Position numbers and translations under genes: made by a program | Assembly: GCA_022826705.1 (NCBI GenBank) | Contig: JAJDUJ010000030.1 | Span: 124,001 to 188,000 of the forward strand | From: Acidimicrobiia bacterium | GTDB taxonomy: Bacteria; Actinomycetota; Acidimicrobiia; Acidimicrobiales; Bin134 | DNA length: 64,000 nucleotides | Direction: 5' to 3' | Notes under the pieces: model-generated | Seen by the model: the letters and a program-made list of their open reading frames with translations, nothing else | Database searches by the model: none | What the model was told of the DNA's origin: nothing | Shown: piece by piece, positions 52,424 to 61,759 of the stretch | How positions within the stretch are numbered: position 1 is the first letter of the stretch | Layout: every line of letters begins with the position of its first letter

Positions 52424-53418
52424 GTCGACTCGCGAACGACCAACTCCACGGGAAGCTTCACCGGATCACGCGGGATGCCAGGGGCGTCGATGAGCTCGTG
52501 GAGCGCCTGGGTCACCTCCTCGCTGAGAAGGGGACGATCAAGGCGGACGGTGGTCAAGGCCGGAGTCACCAGCGAGCTCATGTCGATGTCGTCGCAGCCC
52601 ACCACCGCAATGTCATCGGGCACTCGTCGGCCTCGGGCCTTGGCCGCTCTCATCGCGCCGATGGCGACGAGGTCGTTGTAGGCGAAGACTCCATCGATGT
52701 CGGGACGCCGGTCGATCAACTGGCCCATCCCGGTCTCCCCACCCTCGACGGTGGGTAGCATTCGCACCACCTCCGGGGGAGATGCGCCGGCCGCCGAATC
52801 CCGTAGGCCCCGGAGAAAGCCCCGTTCTCGGTTCCGCCTTCGGGGAGGAGACAGCGATGAGGCGATCATCCCCAGACGGCTCCGGCCCGTGTCCAACAAG
52901 TGGCGGGTGGCCATGGCGGCGCCCGCTTCAAGGTCGAATGAAACGCAGGCAAGATTGGGGGCGTCAGCCTGATCGTCCACGATCACCACGGGGAGCCCCC
53001 GCCGGGCATAGCTGGTGAGCTGGTCGATGGTGTCAAGCGCAGGGAACACGATCACTCCGTCTACCGCGTGAGACCACAGCGACTTGAGCACGTCGGCCTG
53101 GCGGGCCGGATCGCTGTCGGTGCTGGCGAAGAACATGGTTCGACCCGCCTCGCGGGCCTTGCGCTGGATCCGCTCGGCCAGCGCGGGGAAGAACGGATCG
53201 GTCATCCCGCCGCCCACTAGGCCCACTGTGCCGCTTCGTCGGGTTATCAGGCCCCGGGCCAGCATGTTGGGCTGGTAGCCGAGCTGCTCTACCGCATCCA
53301 GCACCTTCTGGCGGGTGGCCTCCGAGAAGCCCCCCTCGTCGTTCACCACCCGGGAAACCGTGCGTGGCGACACTCCCACTTGGGTGGCTACATCTCGAAG
53401 GGTTACTTCTTTCGGCAT
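52420..53418 (-). CDS. LacI-family transcriptional regulator (332 aa)
   Basis: N-terminal HTH and hinge: VTLRDVATQVGVSPRTVSRV and LGYQPNMLARGL; the remainder is a periplasmic-binding-like effector domain (VGLVGGGMTDPFFPALAERI; DGVFAYNDLVAIGAM). LacI repressors release DNA when a sugar binds. It heads the minus operon and faces the melA operon, with three matching operator palindromes between them, so it probably controls both units. The sugar inducer is unknown. Confidence 0.9.
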   Translation of the reverse strand: MPKEVTLRDVATQVGVSPRTVSRVVNDEGGFSEATRQKVLDAVEQLGYQPNMLARGLITRRSGTVGLVGGGMTDPFFPALAERIQRKAREAGRTMFFASTDSDPARQADVLKSLWSHAVDGVIVFPALDTIDQLTSYARRGLPVVIVDDQADAPNLACVSFDLEAGAAMATRHLLDTGRSRLGMIASSLSPPRRRNRERGFLRGLRDSAAGASPPEVVRMLPTVEGGETGMGQLIDRRPDIDGVFAYNDLVAIGAMRAAKARGRRVPDDIAVVGCDDIDMSSLVTPALTTVRLDRPLLSEEVTQALHELIDAPGIPRDPVKLPVELVVREST

Positions 53419-53461
53419 CGCGAGGGAACACTCTAGGCGAAATTCGAGTCAAATGGTGTAA

Positions 53462-53497
53462 GCCAACGTTGACGCCAACGTTGGCGTCAACGTTGAC
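53462..53497. promoter_or_regulatory. three tandem 12-bp LacI-type operators
   Basis: Three adjacent 12-mers, GCCAACGTTGAC, GCCAACGTTGGC and GTCAACGTTGAC, share an AACGTT core with exact 12-bp spacing. The 30 bp at 53465-53494 form a perfect palindrome. A central CG in a palindromic core is typical of LacI-family operators. They lie between the divergent lacI and melA-like genes and overlap the -35 of the melA promoter, so binding would block transcription. Confidence 0.75.
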
Positions 53498-53521
53498 GTA
53501 GCTGCCTCGCTGCGCTATGGT
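53493..53521 (+). promoter_or_regulatory. predicted sigma-70-type promoter of the melA operon
   Basis: TTGACG at 53493-53498 and TATGGT at 53516-53521 are separated by 17 bp, close to the vegetative consensus spacing. The -35 overlaps the third operator palindrome. The predicted start of RNA is near 53528, about 70 bp before the GTG start of the GH4 gene. Confidence 0.5.
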
Positions 53522-53599
53522 GCGGGCCGTCGCAGCCCGACTGCGCGAGGGATGGGCCTCTCTGAAATCAGGGGGCACAGACCAAGAGGGGGTTCGTCA

Positions 53600-54949
53600 G
53601 TGGCCGCAATTGCGTTCATAGGAGCGGGGAGCACGGTCTTCACCCGCAATCTTGTGAGCGATCTTTTGAGATTCGAGGACATCCGCGACTCCCTCGAGTT
53701 CCGCCTGCACGACATTGACGCCCAACGGCTTTCCACATCGCAAATCGTCTCTGAGCGGATGGTGGAGTCGTTTGGCGCTGACGCCTCGGTAACGGCCACC
53801 ACCGATCTGCGGTCTGCCCTCGACGGGGCCGACTACGTGATCACCATGTTCCAAGTAGGGGGCTACGAGCCGTCAACGGTGCTCGACTTCGACCTGCCAG
53901 AGCGCTACGGCCTAGAGCAGACCATCGCCGACACCATCGGGATCGGCGGCATCATGCGCGGTCTGCGCACAGTTCCCGCCTTGGTGGAGGTGGGTGAGGC
54001 CATGGGCGATCTCTGTTCGGAGGCGGTGCTGCTCAATTACGCCAACCCGATGGCAATCAACATGTGGGGGTTGTCTGAGCTGTGCGACGTCGAAGCCTAC
54101 GGGCTCTGCCACAGCGTGCCCCTCACCGCGCAACACCTTGCCTCGGATCTCGGCATCCCCGACGAGGAGCTCGACTATCTGGTGGCCGGGATCAACCACA
54201 TGTCGTTCTTCTTGCGGTTGGAGCACCAGGGCCGCAACCTATATCCCGATCTGAAGCAGCTGTTCCGCGATCCGGCCGAAGCCCCGAGCCGAAATGAGTG
54301 GGGCCTGCCCGACGCGGTCCGCTATGAGATGCTGCGGCGGCTGGGGTACTTCGTCACCGAGTCGAGCGAGCATTTCGCCGAGTACACCCCATTCTTCCTC
54401 AAGCAGGGGCGCCCCGATCTGGTCGAGCGCTTCCATGTGCCCGTCGGCGAGTACATGCGCCGCTGCCGGGTGCAGATCGAGGAGTGGGATGAGCTGCGGG
54501 CCCACCTCGAAGACACCGCCACGCCGCCAGAAGTCCCCCAGAGTGACGAGTACGCCCCCCAGATCATTCACAGCCTCGAGACCGGCCAAGAGCGCAACGT
54601 GTACGTGAACGTCCCCAATCACGGCCTCATCGACAACCTGCCCGCAGGATGCATTGTGGAAGTGCCCGCCACGGTCGACAACAAGTCCATCACCCCCGAG
54701 GCCATCGGCGAGATGCCCCCGCACCTCGCCGCTCTCATCCGCACCAACGTGGCCCCCCAAGAGCTCACCGTCGAGGCGCTCAAGACAGAGCAACGAGAGC
54801 ACATCTACCACGCTGCCATGCTCGACCCCCACACTGCCGCTGAGCTCGACCTCGACCAGATCTGGTCGCTGGTAGACGCCCTCCTCGAAGCCCACGGGGA
54901 CTTCATCCCCGAACCCTTGCGGCCTCCGCCAACGGAGCGGGCCACATGA
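53600..54949 (+). CDS. melA: GH4 alpha-galactosidase/6-phospho-free family (MelA-like, 449 aa)
   Basis: The start GTG 53600 has GAGGGGG 7 nt upstream. The sequence follows E. coli MelA closely by eye: IAFIGAGSTVFTRNL (NAD+), FQVGGYEPSTVLDFDLPERY, GLEQTIADTIGIGGIMR, LLNYANPMAI, GLCHSV (Cys170, metal), AGINHM (His200), and ESSEHFAEYTPFF. GH4 enzymes use NAD+ and Mn2+ and act in the cytoplasm on imported alpha-galactosides. The stop overlaps the first permease (ATGA). MelA acts on the free alpha-galactoside, consistent with ABC import and a downstream galactokinase. Confidence 0.9.
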   Translation: MAAIAFIGAGSTVFTRNLVSDLLRFEDIRDSLEFRLHDIDAQRLSTSQIVSERMVESFGADASVTATTDLRSALDGADYVITMFQVGGYEPSTVLDFDLPERYGLEQTIADTIGIGGIMRGLRTVPALVEVGEAMGDLCSEAVLLNYANPMAINMWGLSELCDVEAYGLCHSVPLTAQHLASDLGIPDEELDYLVAGINHMSFFLRLEHQGRNLYPDLKQLFRDPAEAPSRNEWGLPDAVRYEMLRRLGYFVTESSEHFAEYTPFFLKQGRPDLVERFHVPVGEYMRRCRVQIEEWDELRAHLEDTATPPEVPQSDEYAPQIIHSLETGQERNVYVNVPNHGLIDNLPAGCIVEVPATVDNKSITPEAIGEMPPHLAALIRTNVAPQELTVEALKTEQREHIYHAAMLDPHTAAELDLDQIWSLVDALLEAHGDFIPEPLRPPPTERAT

Positions 54950-55890
54950 CGGCGGTGCAGCGGGCGCTGCCCCGCCGGTGGCCGCTGCTGCGGTCGGGAA
55001 ACCTGCACGGCGGGTGGCCCTCGGCTTTCTGGTTCCTATTGCCGGCGCTCATCGGCTTTGTCGCCTTCTACCTGTATCCCGCCATCCGGGGCGTTTACAT
55101 CAGCTTCACTGATTGGAATCTGATCGCCAACGAGGGCGACTGGGTGGGCACCGACAACTACGACCGGCTCTTGGACGACAGCCGGGTGTGGGACTCCCTC
55201 AAAGTCACCATCCGGTACACCGTCATCAACATCGTTTCCCAGACCATCCTGGCCATTGGAATCGCCGTACTGATGGACCGCCTCACCAAGTCGGTGGTGA
55301 TAAGGGGCATAATCCTGTTCCCCTGGCTCATCCCCAATGTCATCGTGGCGATGCTGTGGGTGTGGATGCTCGACGGCAACCTCGGAATTGTCAACGAGTT
55401 CCTGGGTTGGTTCGGCGTCGATCCCATCCGCTTCTTCACCGACACCGACAAGGTGATTCCCACGTTGGCGGGCATCAACACCTGGCGGCACATGGGGTAC
55501 ACGGCCCTGCTGATCTTCGCCGGATTGCAGACCATCCCCAAGAATCTGTACGAGGCCGCTGCCCTTGACGGGGCCACCGAGAGGCAGATGTTCTTCGGCA
55601 TCACCATGCCGCTGTTGCGGCCGATTTTGGCCCTGGTGCTGGTGATCACCATCGTGGGCTCGCTCCAGGTTTTCGACACGGTATACGTGGCCACCGGCGG
55701 ATTCGGAGGCCAGCCGGGCGGGCCGGCCAACGCCAGCCGGGTGATCTACCTCTACATCTACCAGAACGCGTTCGACTTCAATCAGCTCGGCTACGCCGCC
55801 GCCATATCCGTGCTGTTGGTGGTGATTCTGCTGGCGGTCACCTTCGTGCAGCTCAAGCTGCTGAGGGCGGGGGAGAGCGATCTGTCATGA
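54946..55890 (+). CDS. carbohydrate ABC transporter permease 1 (CUT1/MalF-like, 314 aa)
   Basis: Six membrane helices and the EAA-type coupling loop YEAAALDGATERQMFFGITM, then PLLRPILALVLVITIVGSL. It pairs with the second permease to make the import channel. A start that overlaps the GH4 stop, and a stop that overlaps the next start, place it firmly in the operon. The N-terminal 20 residues are basic and cytoplasmic. Confidence 0.9.
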   Translation: MTAVQRALPRRWPLLRSGNLHGGWPSAFWFLLPALIGFVAFYLYPAIRGVYISFTDWNLIANEGDWVGTDNYDRLLDDSRVWDSLKVTIRYTVINIVSQTILAIGIAVLMDRLTKSVVIRGIILFPWLIPNVIVAMLWVWMLDGNLGIVNEFLGWFGVDPIRFFTDTDKVIPTLAGINTWRHMGYTALLIFAGLQTIPKNLYEAAALDGATERQMFFGITMPLLRPILALVLVITIVGSLQVFDTVYVATGGFGGQPGGPANASRVIYLYIYQNAFDFNQLGYAAAISVLLVVILLAVTFVQLKLLRAGESDLS

Positions 55891-56831
55891 CCGCCGTCGC
55901 CGACCGCATCGAGCAGGCCAGCAGAACCTTCGAGCCCTCGGCTCGGCTGCGAAAGCTGGGCATCGGCCGGGGAACGGCCTGGCTGATCCTCATCGTGATT
56001 TTGATCGTCAGCCTGTTCCCATTCTGGTGGGCGTTGCGCACCGGGCTGTCGAGCAACAGCGACCTGTTCGCCGGCGAGCAGAGCCTGCTGCCTGCGGGCT
56101 ACACCAACGACAACTTCGAGCGGGTGCTGGGCACGGCCAGCGAAGCCGAGATCCTCGACAGCCTCGGCCGCCAGAACACCGGGTCTTTCGATTTCTGGCA
56201 GTCGCTGAAGGTGAGCGTGATCGTGGCCACCGCCATCACCGTCGGGCAGGTGCTGTTCTCCGGGATGGCCGCCTACGCCTTCGCCCGGCTCCGGTTCTTC
56301 GGCCGAGACAAGCTCTTCTTCCTCTTCCTGAGCGGTTTGATGGTTCCGCCCATCTTCACGCTGATCCCCAACCTGATCTTCATCAAGAACCTGGGCTGGC
56401 TCAACAGCTATCCAGGGATCATCGCTCCGTTCTTCTTCATGACGCCCTTCGCGGTGTTCTTCCTCCGCCAGTTCTTCTTGGGCATCAGCCGGGAAGTGGA
56501 GGAGGCCGCGCTGTTGGACGGGGCCGGCCACTTTAGGACCTTCTTCGGGATCATCGTGCCGATGAGCGCGGCGCCCATCGCCACGCTGGCCATCCTCACC
56601 TACATCACCGCGTGGAACGAGTTCCTCTGGCCGCTGGTCGTGGCCAGAGCCCCGGAGCGGCAACCGTTGACGGTCGCTCTCGGACAGTTCACGGCCCAAC
56701 AGCCCGGGACGTCCCCGGACTGGTCGGGTCTGATGGCGGGCACACTGCTCGCCGCCTTGCCGATCATCGTCATCTTCCTGGTCTTCGGGCGCAGGGTGGT
56801 CGACTCAATCGGCTTTTCGGGGATCAAATGA
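55887..56831 (+). CDS. carbohydrate ABC transporter permease 2 (CUT1/MalG-like, 314 aa)
   Basis: Six membrane helices with the coupling loop SREVEEAALLDGAGHFRTFF. There is a large extracytoplasmic loop near 45-95 (acidic, FDFWQSLKVS), typical of MalG-type permeases. It partners with permease 1; its ATG overlaps the latter's stop by 4 nt (ATGA). The binding-protein gene starts 61 bp downstream. Confidence 0.9.
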   Translation: MTAVADRIEQASRTFEPSARLRKLGIGRGTAWLILIVILIVSLFPFWWALRTGLSSNSDLFAGEQSLLPAGYTNDNFERVLGTASEAEILDSLGRQNTGSFDFWQSLKVSVIVATAITVGQVLFSGMAAYAFARLRFFGRDKLFFLFLSGLMVPPIFTLIPNLIFIKNLGWLNSYPGIIAPFFFMTPFAVFFLRQFFLGISREVEEAALLDGAGHFRTFFGIIVPMSAAPIATLAILTYITAWNEFLWPLVVARAPERQPLTVALGQFTAQQPGTSPDWSGLMAGTLLAALPIIVIFLVFGRRVVDSIGFSGIK

Positions 56832-56892
56832 TTCCCGTGTCAAACACGGCCCTACCCGGGTCGCAACATGAAATCCCTGGGAGGGAGCAAAA

Positions 56893-58320
56893 ATGAGAAA
56901 GACAATATGGAGGCTCATCGCAGTCTTTATTGCCTTAACCCTGGTTGCCGCAGCCTGCGGTAATGACGACGACGACGGAGGTGCCGGCGAAGCCCAGCCC
57001 GCTCCCCAGGCCACGGAAGCGGCCGAGGAGAGCGCGCCAGCTCCCACCGAAGCCCCGGTCGAGGCCGTGACTATCGAGTACTGGCTGTGGGATGGCAACC
57101 AGCAGCCCTACTACCAGCAGTGCGCAGACGACTTCACTGCAGCGAACCCCAACATCAACGTTGAGATCGTGCAGTTTGGCTGGGGCGACTACTGGACCAA
57201 CCTGACGGCGGCCTTCGCCTCCGATTCGGGACCCGACGTGTTCACCGACCACCTGGCCCGCTACCCCGAGTTCGTGGCCAGCGGTGTGCTGGTACCGCTC
57301 AACGACTATGTGGCCCGCGACGGGGTTGACACCGGGGCGTACTTCCCCGGTTTGGCCGAGCTGTGGGTGGACGCCGAAGGCAACCGCTACGGCTTGCCCA
57401 AGGACTTCGACACCATTGCGCTGGTCATGAACTCCGGCCACATCGCCGATGCCGGTGTGACCGCGGCCGACTTTGCCGCCGCAGAGTGGAATCCCGACGA
57501 CGGCGGCAGCTTCCAGGAGCTCATCGCCAAGCTCAGCGTGGACGCCAACGGCAACCGGGGCGATTCGCCAGACTTCGACTCCTCCAACGTCGAGGTGTAC
57601 GGAATGGGCCTCGAGGGTAACTTCGGCGCCTTCGGTCAGACCACGTTCTCTGGATTCGCCGCTTCCACCGGCTTCCAGTTCCTCGACGTCAACCCGTTCG
57701 GCGACTCCGCCAACTACGACGATCCCCGCCTGGCGGCCACGATCGACTGGTACGTGCGGATGATCGACGCCGGCTATGTCGTTCCGATTGAAGATGTGGA
57801 GTCGCTCGGCGGCACCACCGTCTTCCAGAACGGCTCGGCTGCGGTCATGGCTGACGGCTCTTGGAAGATCGGCACCTACATCGGCGCCGACACGCCGTTC
57901 GATGTGGAGTTCGCTCCGCTGCCCACAGGGCCGAGCGGATCGAGGGCTTCGATGTTCAACGGCCTGGCCGACTCCATCAACCGAAGCTCCGACAACCAAG
58001 AGGAAGCATGGCAGTGGGTGAAGCACATGGCTTCGGCTGATTGCCAGGACATCATCGGCGGTGCCGCGGTGGTCTTCCCGGCCATCCCCTCGGCTGCTGA
58101 TATCGCCGTCGCCTCCCACCAGGCCAACGGCGTTGACGTGACGGCGTTCACCGTCCACGTGGACGAGGGCACCACCTTCCTATTCCCGATCACCGACAGC
58201 GCCAGCCAAATTGAAGCCATTGTGGGCCCGGCCATGCAGGAGATCCTGCGAGGCCAGGCTGACGCCGCTGACCGACTCAGCCAGGTGGCTGACGAGGTCA
58301 ATTCGGTTCTCGGCTCCTAG
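56893..58320 (+). CDS. extracellular sugar-binding lipoprotein (SBP family 1, 475 aa)
   Basis: The signal ends in LVAAAC, followed by an acidic linker (GNDDDDGG) and an Ala/Pro/Glu spacer. The mature part is a CUT1 solute-binding protein: TIEYWLWDGNQQPYYQQCAD, FAGSD-like DSGPDVFTDHLARY, and GLPKDFDTIALVMN. GGGAGG is 7 nt before the ATG. It captures the oligosaccharide or glycoside for the two permeases. The substrate cannot be read directly, but the pathway genes suggest an alpha-galactosyl compound. Confidence 0.88.
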   Translation: MRKTIWRLIAVFIALTLVAAACGNDDDDGGAGEAQPAPQATEAAEESAPAPTEAPVEAVTIEYWLWDGNQQPYYQQCADDFTAANPNINVEIVQFGWGDYWTNLTAAFASDSGPDVFTDHLARYPEFVASGVLVPLNDYVARDGVDTGAYFPGLAELWVDAEGNRYGLPKDFDTIALVMNSGHIADAGVTAADFAAAEWNPDDGGSFQELIAKLSVDANGNRGDSPDFDSSNVEVYGMGLEGNFGAFGQTTFSGFAASTGFQFLDVNPFGDSANYDDPRLAATIDWYVRMIDAGYVVPIEDVESLGGTTVFQNGSAAVMADGSWKIGTYIGADTPFDVEFAPLPTGPSGSRASMFNGLADSINRSSDNQEEAWQWVKHMASADCQDIIGGAAVVFPAIPSAADIAVASHQANGVDVTAFTVHVDEGTTFLFPITDSASQIEAIVGPAMQEILRGQADAADRLSQVADEVNSVLGS

Positions 58321-58339
58321 CGGAGTCGTTTGCTGAGCG

Positions 58340-60091
58340 ATGGCCCGGACCGGAACGGTGTGTGAGATGTCGGAGGCAAGATTTCCCCTCCCCTTCGGCG
58401 TCACCACGCGGCGGTTGCCGGTCCGGGCTCCGCTCTCTTTGGCGGCGTTCGCTGTTGCCCTTGTTGCCGCGGCGTGCGGTGGTGATGAGGGCAACGGCAA
58501 CGCCGCCTCGACGGTCGACGCCTCGTCGAGCGCCGCGGCCCACACTGATCGCGGTGAATGTGAGAACCGGTTCGTGTCCATCGACTTGGACCATGAGACC
58601 CGGGGACCGGGCGCCAGCCAGTCGATGTTCGATGGGATGGGCGCAGGCTTGGCCGTCGGCGATCTCGACCACGACGGCGATGATGACATCGTCTTGGCTA
58701 ACTTGAGCGGCGATTCCTCTGTGCTGTGGAACCGCGGCACCCTCGAATTTGAGCGGGAGCCGCTCATCGAGGGCCGCTTTCGCCATGTGGTGATCGTGGA
58801 CGCTACCGGCGATGGGCGCAATGACGTGATTCTCACCACCGGGGTTGGCCGGCCGCTGGCCATGGTCAACTCTGGCGGGGGTGCGGGGGCGGCCGATATG
58901 TTCGAGCGGGCCGAGATCGCTGGCCTCGACGCTTACACCTATTCCATTGCCTGGGGTGACCTCGGCGGTGACGGCGACCTGGACGCGGTGACCGGCGCTT
59001 ACAACGCGGAGCTCACCGTGGCCCGCCGCCTCAATCTGGGCGACAAGGGCGGGGTGGGGTTGTTCGAGCGGGAGGGCGGCTCGTTCACCCACACGCAGCT
59101 GGCCGAGGAGTCGCAGGCGCTGGCCGTGCGCATCGGCGATATCAACGGCGACGGAGTTTCGGACATCTTTGTGGGCAACGACCTGGCCACTCCCGATCAC
59201 ATCTGGTTCGCCGACAACGGCGGTTGGGAGCAGGTGACACCGTTCTCCCAGACGGCATTCAGCACGATGGGCGTCGACAGCGGCGATATCGACAACGACG
59301 GCGACCTCGATCTCTTCGCCACCGACATGAAGCCCATGGATGACGAGCCCGAGACGCTCACGGCCTATGAGGGAGTCATCGCCGACATCGAAGCCTCCCC
59401 GGATACCGACAACATCCAGATCCCAGAAAACGTCCTGTTGGTGGCGGGCGAAGACGGCTACTCCAGCGCCGCAACGTCGTTCGGCATCGAGGCCACGGGG
59501 TGGAGTTGGTCGGGGCTGTTCGGCGATCTCGACAACGATGGCTTCCAAGACCTCTATGTGGTCAACGGCATGGTGGCCGACAACCTATTCGACCACCTGC
59601 CAGGTGCCAGCCTCACCGAGCCGAACCAGGCGTTTAAGAACATTGCCGGAGAGCGCTTCGAGCCCGCCTACTCCTGGGGGTTGGACGACCTCACCGGGGG
59701 GCGGGGGATGGCCATGGCCGACCTCGACGGCGACGGCGACCTCGACATCGTGGTCAACAACCTCAACGCTCCTTCAAGGCTTTACGAAAACCGGCTTTGC
59801 GCTGGCCAGGCCGTAACCGTCCAGCTGGCCTGGCAGGGAACCGGCAATCCGACCGCGATCGGCGCTCGGGTTGTCGCCTCCGGCGGAAGCGGCGACCGGC
59901 TGGTGCGCACGGTGGAGACGTCGCGGGGCTATCTCTCGGGCGCCTCAGCCGCCGTCCACCTCGGACTCGGTTCAAACTGGGATGCGGTGGACCTCGAGGT
60001 CGTCTGGCCCGACGGCCGGGTCTCGGAGATTTCCGACATCCCGGTCGACCATCACGTGATGGTCACCCGCCACGAGGGACCGACGCCATGA
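58340..60091 (+). CDS. FG-GAP/ASPIC-UnbV lipoprotein (CRTAC1-like, 583 aa)
   Basis: Signal and lipobox (ALVAAAC) follow a short cytoplasmic leader; ATG 58367 is an alternative start. Six VCBS/FG-GAP hairpins with calcium-type DxDxDG loops are visible (GDLDHDGDDDIV, GDINGDGVSDIF, GDIDNDGDLDLF, GDLDNDGFQDLY and ADLDGDGDLDIV among them). A C-terminal ASPIC/UnbV domain occupies about 490-580 (SRGYLSGASAAVHLGLG). It is an anchored propeller of unknown function, in the middle of a sugar-ABC operon. That insertion is not seen in standard CUT1 operons. Confidence 0.8.
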   Translation: MARTGTVCEMSEARFPLPFGVTTRRLPVRAPLSLAAFAVALVAAACGGDEGNGNAASTVDASSSAAAHTDRGECENRFVSIDLDHETRGPGASQSMFDGMGAGLAVGDLDHDGDDDIVLANLSGDSSVLWNRGTLEFEREPLIEGRFRHVVIVDATGDGRNDVILTTGVGRPLAMVNSGGGAGAADMFERAEIAGLDAYTYSIAWGDLGGDGDLDAVTGAYNAELTVARRLNLGDKGGVGLFEREGGSFTHTQLAEESQALAVRIGDINGDGVSDIFVGNDLATPDHIWFADNGGWEQVTPFSQTAFSTMGVDSGDIDNDGDLDLFATDMKPMDDEPETLTAYEGVIADIEASPDTDNIQIPENVLLVAGEDGYSSAATSFGIEATGWSWSGLFGDLDNDGFQDLYVVNGMVADNLFDHLPGASLTEPNQAFKNIAGERFEPAYSWGLDDLTGGRGMAMADLDGDGDLDIVVNNLNAPSRLYENRLCAGQAVTVQLAWQGTGNPTAIGARVVASGGSGDRLVRTVETSRGYLSGASAAVHLGLGSNWDAVDLEVVWPDGRVSEISDIPVDHHVMVTRHEGPTP

Positions 60092-60570
60092 GCCGGGATT
60101 ACCTGGTTCGACCGGGCACAACGGGCCAGCGGCTGCGGGACGCCGCCATCCACCTCACTCCGGTTGTGCCGGCAATCGCCGCGGTGGCAATCATCGGCCA
60201 TCCGGCGCTGTGGGCGGCGGTGTTCTTGCCGCTCGGACCTTTGGTTCTGGGTCGGCTGCTGGCGGGCAGCCGGGAAACCGGGCTCGGTCACTGGGCCCGA
60301 TCGGTCGACTTCTCGGTGACGGTGGCGGCCTTTGCCCTCGGCATCTATGGCCTGCTCCAGGTTGCGGTGCGCGTCGAGGCCGTCGGCGTACTAGTGGCCA
60401 TTGGTGTGCTTCTGCTTGTTCTGCTTCTGCTCAATTGGCTGCTGTTCACGGTTGTGGCGGCCAATCGGGCCCGGTACGGAGAAATGTTCGATCCACCCTG
60501 GGTCGTGCCGCTTTTTCGCCGGACCCTGGGCGCAAACTCATCAAACCCATGGCTGAAGGGGGAGTTCTAA
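60088..60570 (+). CDS. membrane protein, unknown (160 aa)
   Basis: ATG 60088 overlaps the ASPIC stop (ATGA), and its TAA overlaps the msmK-like ATG (TAATG), so it is certainly co-translated. There are four membrane helices and a C-terminal ARYGEMFDPPWVVPLF tail resembling Tic20/DUF4870-type membrane proteins. Its place between a surface lipoprotein and the transporter ATPase suggests a part in uptake or surface assembly, but no function is known. Confidence 0.65.
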   Translation: MSRDYLVRPGTTGQRLRDAAIHLTPVVPAIAAVAIIGHPALWAAVFLPLGPLVLGRLLAGSRETGLGHWARSVDFSVTVAAFALGIYGLLQVAVRVEAVGVLVAIGVLLLVLLLLNWLLFTVVAANRARYGEMFDPPWVVPLFRRTLGANSSNPWLKGEF

Positions 60571-61742
60571 TGGCAACGGTTGAGCTTGAAGGCCTGACCA
60601 AGATCTATCCAGGAGGCGTCACCGCGGTGGATGACATGAGCCTCTCCATTGAGGACGGCGAGTTCGTCGTATTTGTCGGCCCGTCGGGCTGCGGCAAATC
60701 GACGGCTCTGCGCATGATCGCCGGCCTGGAGGAGATCAGCGACGGGGTGCTGAGAATCGGGGACGTAGACATGACCAGCGTCCATCCCCGCGAACGCGAC
60801 ATCGCGATGGTGTTCCAGAACTACGCCCTCTACCCTCATCTCACAGTGCGCAAGAACATCGCCTATCCGCTGAAACTGGCCAAGACCAGCAAAGCGGAGA
60901 TCAAAGAGCGAGTCGAGCGCACCGCCGAAGTGCTCCAGCTCAGCGAGTTCCTGGATCGCAAGCCCAGCGCCCTTTCGGGCGGGCAGCGCCAGAGGGTAGC
61001 CATGGGGCGGGCCATCGTGCGGGAGCCGTCGGTGTTCTTGATGGACGAGCCGCTGTCCAATCTCGACGCCAAGCTGCGGGTGTACATGCGTACCGAGATC
61101 TCGCGTATCCAGCGGGATCTGGGGGTGACCACCATCTACGTCACCCACGACCAGGTGGAGGCCATGACCATGGGCGACCGGGTGGTGGTACTAAAGGGCG
61201 GGGTCCTCCAGCAGGCCGACAAGCCATCAGAGCTGTACCGCTATCCGTCCAACATGTTCGTTGCCGGGTTCATTGGATCGCCGGCCATGAATATGTTCGA
61301 GTCCACGGTCAGCATTGGCAGCCAGGCGGTGACCGTGCAAGTCGGCCAGCAGACCGTAGAGCTGCCGCTTGGCGTTCTCGACCGGCTGCCGGCCTTGCGG
61401 GGCTACGACGGGGCCCGGCTGGCCTGCGGAATTCGGCCCGAGAACGTCCACGACGGGGCAACGGCTGCCGGGCTTGATCAGCGGATCAGCGGAGAGGTGA
61501 TCTTGCTCGAGGAGCTGGGCTCAGAAATCGTCGCCCACCTCGAGGTGGGGGTGAAGCGGATCGACTCCTCCGGCAGTGCTCTTGGCAGCGCGGATGACGA
61601 CGGGGACGAATACGACACCGGGTTCATCGGCCGGTTCTCCCAGCAAAGCTCGGTTCGCGCCACCGACCGCATCGACGTTGCGCTGGATGTGTCCGCCATG
61701 CACTTCTTCGATTTGGACACCGGCGAAGCCATCCGAGGCTGA
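60570..61742 (+). CDS. sugar ABC transporter ATP-binding protein (MsmK/UgpC-like, 390 aa)
   Basis: ATG 60570 has AGGGGGAG 7 nt upstream. Walker A FVGPSGCGKST, signature LSGGQRQR, Walker B FLMDEPLSNLDAKLR, His switch YVTHDQVEAMTMG, and the C-terminal TOBE/OB domain (GIRPENVHDG) are all typical of MalK-group CUT1 ATPases. It drives import through the two permeases. It is last of the operon; glpD copy 2 converges on it 17 bp away. Confidence 0.9.
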   Translation: MATVELEGLTKIYPGGVTAVDDMSLSIEDGEFVVFVGPSGCGKSTALRMIAGLEEISDGVLRIGDVDMTSVHPRERDIAMVFQNYALYPHLTVRKNIAYPLKLAKTSKAEIKERVERTAEVLQLSEFLDRKPSALSGGQRQRVAMGRAIVREPSVFLMDEPLSNLDAKLRVYMRTEISRIQRDLGVTTIYVTHDQVEAMTMGDRVVVLKGGVLQQADKPSELYRYPSNMFVAGFIGSPAMNMFESTVSIGSQAVTVQVGQQTVELPLGVLDRLPALRGYDGARLACGIRPENVHDGATAAGLDQRISGEVILLEELGSEIVAHLEVGVKRIDSSGSALGSADDDGDEYDTGFIGRFSQQSSVRATDRIDVALDVSAMHFFDLDTGEAIRG

Positions 61743-61759
61743 CGGGGCCGCGGGTCGTC

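Noticed and set aside
56935..58158. Minus-strand 407-aa frame
   Set aside because: Antisense to the sugar-binding lipoprotein.
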